From: Polaromonas sp.
GTDB taxonomy: Bacteria > Pseudomonadota > Gammaproteobacteria > Burkholderiales > Burkholderiaceae_C
Direction: 5' to 3'
DNA length: 40,613 nt
Assembly: GCF_012927455.1 (NCBI RefSeq)
Contig: NZ_JABBPE010000014.1
Coordinates: 1-40,613, forward strand
The notes beneath the pieces are model-generated. The model was not told the DNA's origin. It saw only the letters and a list, made by a program, of their open reading frames with translations, and did not search any database. Below, piece by piece: positions 34,094-40,613 of the stretch (position 1 is its first letter; every line of letters begins with the position of its first letter). Both the position numbers and the translations under genes were made by a program.

Positions 34094-34675
34094 ATGACGA
34101 CAAAGGAAACGAGCCCCGCGAAGCGTCGAAATCCGCCTCCGATAACGCGGGATGAGCAGCCGCTTTTGCGCGCGTTGGTGTTCGAAGCCACACGACGCGG
34201 AGACACCTTGGCTGCTTTGGCCAAGGAACTCGGAGTGACTTATGAGCGACTGGCGCAGTGGAGGCGCAATGACGCGCTCATCGCGACGGCGCACAGGTCA
34301 GTGCACGAAAGTGCTGCGACGTACCTGGGACTTCCAACGATGCTGATTTTTTTAATGGCTGGATTTGCCGGGCTCAACGATTTTGTTTGGCCCTGCAAGG
34401 ACCCGCTTAAAGACCGCATTGGGCGAGAGCTTGAGAGAATGCGGCAGGACCCTTGCATCGGCCCGTTTGTCCCCAAGGAACTGGCTGCCGCTTCACCGTC
34501 GGTAAAGCTTTTTGCCGCGTTCATGTTTCATGAACTTCATGAGGACGGTGCCTCCCGCAAATCAAGCTCCCGATGGCTGCATGCGTTGCATCAGGCCGCC
34601 ACTGGCAATGTTGAAGGACAGTTGGAACTGGAAGTCCTGCGCAAGCAGTCACATGACAGCCGCTCCATTTTCTGA
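34094..34675 (+). CDS. Helix-turn-helix protein
   Basis: 193 residues. Residues ~24-62 form an HTH: LLRALVFEATRRGDTLAALAKELGVTYERLAQWRRND. A short hydrophobic stretch (YLGLPTMLIFLMAGFAGLNDFVWP) follows, then a helical C-terminal domain (KDRIGRELERMRQDPCIGPFVPKELAAASPSVKLFAAFMFHEL). Likely a transcriptional regulator of the divergent operon or of its own gene. A strong terminator follows directly. Confidence 0.75.
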   Translation: MTTKETSPAKRRNPPPITRDEQPLLRALVFEATRRGDTLAALAKELGVTYERLAQWRRNDALIATAHRSVHESAATYLGLPTMLIFLMAGFAGLNDFVWPCKDPLKDRIGRELERMRQDPCIGPFVPKELAAASPSVKLFAAFMFHELHEDGASRKSSSRWLHALHQAATGNVEGQLELEVLRKQSHDSRSIF

Positions 34676-34699
34676 ATTTTTCCGTTGATTTATTTATTC

Positions 34700-34728
34700 G
34701 CGCCTTTCCTTGGAAAGGCGCTTTTTTT
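34700..34728 (+). terminator. Rho-independent terminator after the HTH gene
   Basis: GCGCCTTTC pairs with GAAAGGCGC around CTTG and is followed by seven T. Confidence 0.9.
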
Positions 34729-35058
34729 GTAATGTAAGGCGCTAGTCACGATAGACAACTTCCGGACAACAGCGGACATTGCAGCAAAGGCTCCTGGGGT
34801 GACAACCCACCGGCTATTCACCTGCTTCTGGCACTCCGCCGACACCTGGCTGAACAGATAGCATGGCGTCAAAGTTCCGATTCAACGGAGGTTAGGCCTC
34901 GCTGTTTTTTTGCCACGACCTGCTCATGGCTCCGAAGACGAAGGCGCGGCATGACTGCTAAGACTGCACTGGGAGCCCAACTTCCTGCACAAAGCCAATT
35001 TGACTGCTTGGTGGTCATGGCGGGAAGTTGGCGTGAAAAGGTCATTTTCGCGTTCCGG
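34729..35058. other. Gene-free stretch between convergent genes
   Basis: No gene, RNA or strong hairpin seen in ~330 bases. Confidence 0.4.
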
Positions 35059-36201
35059 TTATGCAGCGCTTGGCTCGTGAACCAGGGTTCCGCCGAAGGG
35101 TGCCTCCCATTCGCTAGGCGAGAACCCTGTACGCAGAAGGTGAAGTCTTTTCTGAGAAGGGTCGAGGTCGGCAACTGACTGTTCGGCAATGGCAAGCCAG
35201 CTTGAACTGGATTCGGCGAGGTGCTCCCCATTGCCAGCGAGCGACTGCTTCAAGTGCTCAAGGTATTCGTAGGCTTGGTTGTATTGATGCCAGGCAACAG
35301 CTTCAGCCGCGAAATGATTCTTGAAGGCGCGCAGCTTTCGCAACTGGGCATCCTTATGTTGTCGGATTTTTGCTGCTTCCTCCCAGCGAAGCCTTTGCGC
35401 TTCGCGTTCCTCACGGAGCTTTCGGGTGGCTCTAGCGGCACCCACTAGACCAACTACAAAGTTTCCGAGCTTCTCTTCGAGGCGCGCTCGTGCCCCGTCC
35501 GACCATCCCTTTTGGCCCGCGTAACTTCCATCGATAGTAAGCTTGAGCTCTCCCTTGAAGTGATACTCATAAGTGCGCTGATTCATCCATGCGTACTGGG
35601 CATGTTTGATGACATGTTCGGTCCGGCTGTATTTTTCGGCTATGGAAAATGTGATTTTTTCCCCGTCGACATCCACGCTCAGCCGCTTGTTTTCCGCGTC
35701 GCGTACCAGTCTTGCTCCTACGAGGGGCAGTGCGCGTTCTATAGCATTGAGAATGTACGCTGTGCGCTCAATTGAGCCAGCGCTGTTTGCGCAGCTGAAA
35801 AGGCTTGAAGACCCACAGACCAAGAAGCCGGCGGAATCAGCATTCCCCTTTGAGAGATGGGCGTAGGTCGCAGCTGTAAATGGCGCCAATCCATCAAGGT
35901 CTTGGAGAACTTCTACCTGGAGGCCCGGGAACTCCTCTGCTGTGAGCGCCAAAGAACTGTTTTCCTGCCGATGGCGTTCGGGCTCGAGCACCAGAGACGT
36001 ATCAGATGCGGAGGGCAGCGGCGGCTTTGGAACAGATTTTCCGTGGGCAACCTTTGCCCAGTAGCCGACTGGAGGTGTTGGAATTTTGGACCGGCGGCAT
36101 GCCTTCGCAAGGCCCACATCAGAAATGTTGAATTCTTTCGCCAGTTTTGTGAGTGGCGTTTCCCATACCCTCTTGTATAAGTCTTCACGATTAATTTTCA
36201 T
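35059..36201 (-). CDS. Large protein with N-terminal HTH and central coiled coil
   Basis: 380 residues from the ATG at 36201 (GGAGAGGAAC upstream). The first 45 residues, MKINREDLYKRVWETPLTKLAKEFNISDVGLAKACRRSKIPTPPVGYWAKV, are a well-populated HTH type found at the head of many uncharacterised proteobacterial proteins. A middle domain of alternating strands (ERALPLVGARLVRDAENKRLSVDVDGEKITFSIAEKYSRTEH) follows. A long charged coiled coil (ATRKLREEREAQRLRWEEAAKIRQHKDAQLRKLRAFKNHFAAEAVAWHQYNQAYEYLEHLKQSL) comes near the C terminus. Function unknown; often on mobile DNA, as I recall. Confidence 0.75.
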   Translation of the reverse strand: MKINREDLYKRVWETPLTKLAKEFNISDVGLAKACRRSKIPTPPVGYWAKVAHGKSVPKPPLPSASDTSLVLEPERHRQENSSLALTAEEFPGLQVEVLQDLDGLAPFTAATYAHLSKGNADSAGFLVCGSSSLFSCANSAGSIERTAYILNAIERALPLVGARLVRDAENKRLSVDVDGEKITFSIAEKYSRTEHVIKHAQYAWMNQRTYEYHFKGELKLTIDGSYAGQKGWSDGARARLEEKLGNFVVGLVGAARATRKLREEREAQRLRWEEAAKIRQHKDAQLRKLRAFKNHFAAEAVAWHQYNQAYEYLEHLKQSLAGNGEHLAESSSSWLAIAEQSVADLDPSQKRLHLLRTGFSPSEWEAPFGGTLVHEPSAA

Positions 36202-36652
36202 GTCTGTTCCTCTCCCAATTTTGGCCACATGGGTAGGTTCGCTGGTTTACGACGCATCCGGGGCGGCTACTTAAATGTCTCTGACGACCTAGATGTCCAA
36301 AAAAGCATTCTTCCCTGCACACCGGCCAAAGACAAGCACCTCACTCCGTCGCAAGTCCAACGGCGTCTCCAAGTCCTTTCTGCCTATGGCCAAGCGCACC
36401 TGTGTCGAGGCTACCCGTCGGACCGGCACTTGCCGACCAGGAGCAGTCATTGACACGGGGGTTATGAACTATCCAGTCGAACCGCCCGGTTGGTAAGGGG
36501 CAAACAGCTTCGCGTGCGTCGCTGATGAATTCGAGAGTGCTTGCACGCCACAAAATCGAGGCCGCGAGCCCGACGGCACGACGTGGCGTTAATGCCATCC
36601 TTTGGTTTCCGCGCGACCTCAGCCTAAATGGAGTCGAACACTGCATGCGCTT
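36202..36652. other. Gene-poor stretch downstream of parD
   Basis: No toxin gene in the place where parE would be expected. A 10-codon frame starts at the ATGA overlapping the parD stop and then stops. Longer frames here have no coding character I trust. Confidence 0.45.
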
Positions 36653-36934
36653 TCATGCGCTCGCAATTGCCTTTGTCGCAAGCGATTTTAAGTGGGTCGT
36701 GAGAGATTCTGAAGAGTTGAAGCTTGTGTACCTGCCTGCGGCGCTATCTGCAAGGCCCACTTGGACCGCATTTTGTAGTGCTTTAAGGCGCAAGGAATTA
36801 TCAGATTCGCGCTTTTCAAGGAGACGCAATCCTTCGCGCAAGACCTCGCTTGCGTTTTGGTAACGCCCGCCAGCGACCAAATCTTCCACCAGAGCCGCTT
36901 CGTGCTCGGTTAGTACCACGTTACGCGTCGGCAT
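36653..36934 (-). CDS. ParD-family antitoxin
   Basis: 93 residues from the ATG at 36934 (MPTRNVVLTEHEAALVEDLVAGGRYQNASEVLREGLRLLEKRE). This is the ribbon-helix-helix DNA-binding N terminus, with a disordered toxin-wrapping C terminus (SSESLTTHLKSLATKAIASA). GGGG lies six bases upstream. A perfect palindrome at 36959-36971 fits autoregulation. No ParE follows, so it is either an orphan or the toxin has been lost. Confidence 0.85.
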   Translation of the reverse strand: MPTRNVVLTEHEAALVEDLVAGGRYQNASEVLREGLRLLEKRESDNSLRLKALQNAVQVGLADSAAGRYTSFNSSESLTTHLKSLATKAIASA

Positions 36935-36958
36935 CGTAATCCCCCAGGTTTTGTGCAT

Positions 36959-36971
36959 GGCATAGTATGCC
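36959..36971. promoter_or_regulatory. Palindromic operator candidate for parD
   Basis: GGCATA-G-TATGCC, a perfect 13-bp palindrome 25 bases upstream of the parD start, where ribbon-helix-helix antitoxins repress their own promoter. Confidence 0.5.
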
Positions 36972-38042
36972 AAACTGGCTGATTTTTTTGGCTTGAGCGA
37001 TGAAGCCTACGTTGGCTGCCGACCAGCAGCGGACATTCAAACAGATGTTTACGTACCTCGAGCCGTTGGCATACCCGTTCGGGGCCAAAGTTTAACGGGC
37101 TTCGCTCAGCGCAAACAATGCCGCCGGCTTAAGTCAACAAAACATCAACCTGAACAGTTGCTGACTTCAAGTGATAACGGTCGGGGCCGCCAAGCCATCA
37201 CGCTACTTCCCCAAACACCGCATGCTGACGAACGGCCGGAGTAAACAGGCTTTACAGCATGCGCGGCTCCGGAGCACTCACGACATCCAGCGCGGTGCAG
37301 TGTTCTGCAGACAGCATCAGGTCTAGCGCGGCTAAGGCCTACCCTTACCAAGTTAGACAACTCTTAGTTGGAGTCACACAACTTCAATTAGAAGTTGTTC
37401 TGGCCGAAACGGATAACTGGTTAAAGCCACCATCTTTGAGGTATCAGTCCAATTTTGATTGCGCCAAACTCTAGGCAGTGCTGGGGTACTCCGGCATCGA
37501 AAAGTTTCCATGACCTTGAGCTATTTCCAGCGGTCTGCGTCAGTGACCGACCAACTGCGGACAGTCAAATAGATTCGAGACCTTGAGCTGTTGGCGCACC
37601 CATTTTCCACCGACCATGGACAAATTTGCGCATGGTCGGTGGAATGTTGTTTGCTAAGTGCAGACTATTTTCGGCTAACGACCAAAATCAGTCATCGTTA
37701 TAAAAAGTTATTCAGAAAAATATAATTATAAGAATTCGCTATAAATTCTTATAACGCATCGAGAGGAGCGGCAGTTTTCGACCAGTTCCAGTCATTAACC
37801 AATGACCGGTGTACGGCATCCAATAATGCTCTCTGCAATCAGTGAAAGGGCGCAATGCAGCGTTGCAGTCGTTTGGACAAAGGTTGGCTGGCGATTTCCC
37901 AACTTCTGACCCTGTCTTCAGGATGCCCGCAACGACGTTCAGAAGCTCATTCACTGTGGGTCAAGCAGGCTCGGCTGGGTGACCTGTGAGTGCTGTGGGC
38001 CGCCAGTAACTTGCGGCGCAACAAACCATAACTGGGTCAGGC
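36972..38042. other. 1.07 kb gene-free stretch with several inverted repeats
   Basis: No credible gene. Contents: hairpin ACAACTTC-AATTA-GAAGTTGT (37378-37398), a 14-bp perfect inverted repeat with 12-base spacer (37605-37618 and 37631-37644, TTCCACCGACCATG and complement), and an A/T-rich block with 11-bp arms TTATAAGAATT/AATTCTTATAA (37726-37754). The phrase GACCTTGAGCT occurs at both 37510-37520 and 37579-37589. Probably scarred intergenic DNA with repeat remnants. Confidence 0.5.
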
Positions 38043-39104
38043 TTACGCCTGGCCGCCGTCATTGAACACAAGCAACTCTGGTGCACGACCGGCCATCTGG
38101 TCGCTGTTCGCATGAGAGCGCCAGAAATCGAAGAGGGTCTGCTGAGTGCAAGCCTCGATGTGAAGGAGCGACTTCGTCTCTTCCTCATCATACGGAGCAA
38201 TCAGCCCAGCTTCGGTGTCGGCGTCGCCGAGCACCAGGTACTCGAAGCGCTTCCTGTCCGCATCTGGCACATTCAACACGCCATCCATGAACGGTGCGAC
38301 CTTCCCAGGTTGCAGCCCTACCCGATAGATGTCGGGATTGCAGGCCTCGTAGTAGACCGCCTGCCCTATTGCCGAGTGCAGATATACGTGCTGCGATGCC
38401 ACCAAGCTCGCCGGCACCGAGACAGGCACGGTGGCCGTTCGGTCCAAAGTCGATTGGCGATACACCTTGAGACGGATGTCCTCTTTTGCCGACGCCGTGT
38501 TCGTCTTCAATAGACCAATAAAGCCAGTTGACGCCATCGCAATCTTGGCTAGGTCTTGCTCTGAGGTAATACGCTGAAGGCTGGTGAAGTATGCGTAAGC
38601 AACGTTCTTCAGCGCGCGAGTGCCTTGCATATTCCAGTCAGAGCCGCGAAAGTGGCCGGAGGACTGTATCGCCTGCGCGGCCTGGTCGGTAGTGTGATGA
38701 AAGAGGTCTAGCCGGAAATCGCCGCTTGGTTCAAGTGAGCACGTTCCGTCAGCACTCCGCGCGAGGTCGGCCGGGGCGGAAATCACGCAACGGTACACCT
38801 GAGATGAATCACTCAGAGAAGCCACGAATCCGCCCGAGGTGAAGCCGACCTTCACCAAAGGGCCGCCGCTGACCTCGATGCCAATGTCGGCTGCTGAAAA
38901 GCCATCCCAAAACGACAGCTGTGGGGCATAGAAGAATTTAGGTTGAAACCAGCGCATTCCGCCAAGGTCGGCCGCAAGCAGTTCCGGAACGAGCAATGAC
39001 GTCTTTTCGGCATGGACAAGCTTTAACTTGATGAAACCGTCAATGACGTTGGGTCGCATCTCACGCCAGTGGTCAATGAACTCAGCTTCGGTCGGACTAT
39101 TCAA
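38043..39104 (-). CDS. Hypothetical protein with ADP-ribosyltransferase-like motifs
   Basis: 353 residues from a TTG start at 39104 (AAGGAG five bases upstream; an ATG at 39059 is the alternative). Residues ~131-175 read FRLDLFHHTTDQAAQAIQSSGHFRGSDWNMQGTRALKNVAYAYFTSL. This is the pattern H-x-T...I..SG...N..G...(Y)xYFT seen in ART/PARP-like folds. IYRVGL and an acidic C terminus follow. The ~120-residue N-terminal part is not recognised. It is the last gene before attR, where cargo such as defence genes often sits. The enzyme assignment is a weak motif argument. Confidence 0.55.
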   Translation of the reverse strand: MNSPTEAEFIDHWREMRPNVIDGFIKLKLVHAEKTSLLVPELLAADLGGMRWFQPKFFYAPQLSFWDGFSAADIGIEVSGGPLVKVGFTSGGFVASLSDSSQVYRCVISAPADLARSADGTCSLEPSGDFRLDLFHHTTDQAAQAIQSSGHFRGSDWNMQGTRALKNVAYAYFTSLQRITSEQDLAKIAMASTGFIGLLKTNTASAKEDIRLKVYRQSTLDRTATVPVSVPASLVASQHVYLHSAIGQAVYYEACNPDIYRVGLQPGKVAPFMDGVLNVPDADRKRFEYLVLGDADTEAGLIAPYDEEETKSLLHIEACTQQTLFDFWRSHANSDQMAGRAPELLVFNDGGQA

Positions 39105-39638
39105 GGTTGCTCCTTCTCTTCAGTGTTGTGTAGGCGAGCCCACCCACATTATCGTAACCAAATGGGGCCTAGACGACCATCGCAGACTGCTGCCCGCACC
39201 TCGGTTCGAAGCGTCGGCGGTGAATAGCGGCGCCCCGTGGGTGCCAAACCCAGCTCCGCGTTATCAAGGTGCCGTGTTGGGCTAATGTCCGCTATCAGGC
39301 CGCGATTACGGAGATTCAGAGGACCGCTTTGGGCCACAAACCGGACGAAGAAGATGATTCTCTCGACAACGCTTTCGGTTTTCTGTCGTCATTGCTATAC
39401 GCCGGAGCGTCTGCGAATTTCCATGAGAACAGGGCAGGGCCATGTGAGCCGCTTGCATCGGCTGCTTGTGCACGGTAGGATTCGCGTGCGTTTGCAAACC
39501 GATGGCTATGCCAAATTTATGACAAATGGTTTGCAAACGGGTGCAAGTAGGTGCGCGTGAATGCTCTTGAGCGCGCGTAAGTGCTTGATTTTGCTAGGCA
39601 TTGCTTGGTAAAGACACCCACGCAGTCTTTGAGTTGCC
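39105..39638. other. Right-end region of the island
   Basis: No gene seen. Contains the paired GTTTGCAAAC palindromes (39490-39499, 39529-39538), likely protein-binding sites near attR, and repeated GTGCGCGT-like words at about 39550-39590. Confidence 0.45.
39489..39539. promoter_or_regulatory. Paired palindromes near attR
   Basis: CGTTTGCAAACC (39489-39500) and its exact complement GGTTTGCAAACG (39528-39539). Each contains the 10-bp palindrome GTTTGCAAAC, with centres 39 bp apart. About 100 bases inside attR, where integrase arm sites or excisionase sites are expected. Confidence 0.5.
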
Positions 39639-39683
39639 CTCATAATCCTTTGGTCGAAGGTTCAAGTCCTTCACGCCCCACCA
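39639..39683 (+). repeat. attR of the genomic island (displaced tRNA 3' part)
   Basis: 45 bases matching the tRNA 3' part at 15740-15784 except for T-stem changes CACAG/CTGTG to GAAGG/CCTTC. All changes keep pairing. It ends in the CCA of the old tRNA and is followed 27 bases later by tRNA-Arg, so it is probably the original host tRNA end. Confidence 0.85.
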
Positions 39684-39710
39684 CTTAGATAAGCTATAAT
39701 TAAAGGCTTC

Positions 39711-39787
39711 GCGGCTGTAGCTCAGTTGGATAGAGTACTTGGCTACGAACCAAGGGGTCGTGGGTTCAATTCCTGCCAGCCGCACCA
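39711..39787 (+). tRNA. tRNA-Arg (anticodon ACG)
   Basis: 77 nt with CCA: acceptor GCGGCTG/CAGCCGC, anticodon arm CTTGG-CTACGAA-CCAAG, T arm GTGGGTTCAATTCCTGC. Before the island entered it was probably in tandem with the CAT tRNA. Confidence 0.96.
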
Positions 39788-39806
39788 TCTTTTTAGTAAG
39801 AGGATC

Positions 39807-39843
39807 AATAGCTTAGAGGCAACGCCTCTAGGCTATTTTTTTT
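39807..39843 (+). terminator. Rho-independent terminator after tRNA-Arg
   Basis: A 14-bp stem (AATAGCTTAGAGGC / GCCTCTAGGCTATT, one G-T pair) with loop AAC and an eight-T tail. The stop codon of the opposing integrase gene lies inside the stem. Confidence 0.92.
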
Positions 39844-40514
39844 GCCTGGGTAGCTTTTGGGTAAGTCAGCTCCCTTATGGCATCTTCCTGCTCCATCCTC
39901 AGAGTTGCCAGACTCTTGTTCCAGCGGCCAGTGTCATCCTTGATTTTTTCCAGCGCGGCGTGTAGCTCCACGATCTGGGCCACGCTATAGTGCTGGGTCA
40001 TCGAGGTCGTTGTGTGCCACAGGATGTCTGACCGGGTGCCCTCTGATACGCCAGCCTCCCGCAGCCGCATACCCACCGTGTGACGCAGATCGTGCACATG
40101 CAAATCACCCAGTCCTGCTGCAGTCCGCGCCCTTTGCCACGCGGTATTGTTCATGGTCTGGATGCGCCGGTAGGGCATCATTGGCGGCATGTCGGTGTTT
40201 TTGACACGTTCGCGCCTGTACACGAACACATACTCCGGGTGCTGACCGCGCACCGACTCAACTACCGATTGCGACACGCTGTTGCAGATAACCACGCGCA
40301 CCAGCTTGCGTCCCTTTACATTGCTGCGGGGTACTTCAAAGACCGATATGCCCAGCTCGGGAACCTTTATCTCCCAATCCCAGCGCAGGCTACAGGCCAC
40401 ATCATCGCGCACGCCGCTGTTCAAAATGAACAATGACATGCGTGCTAGGTGATCGGGTAGCTTGGGCATGAGGGTGCGCTGCTGGCCCCATGTGACCATG
40501 CCCCTGAATTCCAT
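39828..40514 (-). pseudogene. Tyrosine integrase, N-terminally truncated (second element)
   Basis: 228 residues covering only the catalytic half: LPDHLARMSLFILNSGVRDDVACSLRWDWEI (first Arg), VHDLRHTVGMRLREAGV (His, Arg), LWHTTTSMTQHYSVAQI (His, nucleophile Tyr). Full-length relatives are ~350-400 residues, with an arm-binding N-terminal domain that is missing here. The reading frame is broken close to the IS3-type sequence starting at about 40515, so an insertion probably cut it. It faces tRNA-Arg, the likely target of its element. The last codons (AKKIA, stop) are read from the tRNA terminator. Confidence 0.85.
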
Positions 40515-40531
40515 ACTCCATAGGCTGCTAC

Positions 40532-40613
40532 CTATGCGGACTTTCTGTCTTGCTGCTGTGCCGCGATCCAGCGTTGTTCAAACGTCATTGGGCTGACATA
40601 GCCCAGCGTTGAG
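40532..40613 (-). CDS. IS3-family transposase OrfB, C-terminal end (cut by window edge)
   Basis: The minus-strand frame from 40612 reads STLGYVSPMTFEQRWIAAQQQDRKSA and stops at 40534-40532. The phrase LGYVSPMTFEQRW is the usual end of IS3-family OrfB transposases, after the DDE core. The rest lies beyond the window. The IS end lies between 40515 and 40531 or just beyond, within the broken integrase. Confidence 0.85.
   Translation of the reverse strand, partial: STLGYVSPMTFEQRWIAAQQQDRKSA

Noticed and set aside
36341..36646. 101-codon minus-strand frame downstream of parD as a ParE toxin
   Set aside because: It has no ParE-like residues, is not in the frame coupled to the parD stop, and has no ribosome site.
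39639..39683. A functional third tRNA
   Set aside because: Only the anticodon-to-CCA part is present; the 5' acceptor strand and D arm are missing. It is the attR fragment.

Overview
The window comes from a betaproteobacterium, most likely a member of the Comamonadaceae (Polaromonas/Rhodoferax-like). The evidence is the gene order mutM / TPR protein / lolB / ispE / tRNA-Gln / prs / rplY / pth, the high-GC housekeeping codon use, and two copies of a short interspersed repeat that I recognise from this family. The genus call is an inference.

Positions 1-256 hold the 3' end of a transposase. From 713 to 15682 the window is ordinary chromosome. On the minus strand are pth, rplY, prs, tRNA-Gln(UUG), ispE, lolB and a secreted TPR protein. 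On the plus strand are mutM, a dynamin-like GTPase and mutY. Minus-strand rapZ, recN and nadK follow, then plus-strand hrcA. A tRNA with anticodon CAT (15708-15784) is the integration site of a ~24 kb genomic island. The island is bounded by the 3' part of that tRNA (attL 15740-15784) and a 45-nt near copy (attR 39639-39683). The two copies differ only by three compensatory base-pair changes in the T stem, so the present tRNA gene appears to be a host/element chimera.

The island starts with a tyrosine integrase, a small unknown gene, an AlpA-like regulator and a ColE2-type replication protein. A complete type I restriction-modification set (hsdR, hsdM, hsdS) and a fused DUF262-DUF1524 (GmrSD-like) nuclease follow as one operon. 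Next comes the most unusual part, a 1.35 kb protein-free stretch (about 27493-28843). It reads as one very large structured RNA on the minus strand. It has an A/T-tract-boosted extended -10 promoter, an intrinsic terminator, five GNRA-capped hairpins, a 20-bp helix closing a ~900-nt domain, and three hairpins on each side of that helix. The hexaloops on one side (CGCCAA type) are complementary to those on the other (UUGGCG type). I know of no annotated RNA that I can match to it; its architecture resembles the giant 'ornate' RNAs (GOLLD, ROOL).

The right half of the island carries unknown plus-strand genes, including a tandem pair of small paralogues, and a tightly overlapping five-gene minus-strand operon with a HAD-SAK phosphatase-like protein. 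It also carries an HTH protein, a large HTH-headed unknown, an apparently toxin-less ParD antitoxin, and a large unknown protein with ADP-ribosyltransferase-like motifs. Past attR lie tRNA-Arg(ACG) with its terminator, a second integrase truncated at its N terminus, and the 3' end of an IS3-family transposase. The tRNA pair has therefore received at least two integrations.

The island looks like an integrative, plasmid-derived element whose cargo is defence (type I R-M plus a modified-DNA type IV-like nuclease) and the large RNA. The function of the RNA cannot be read from the sequence.
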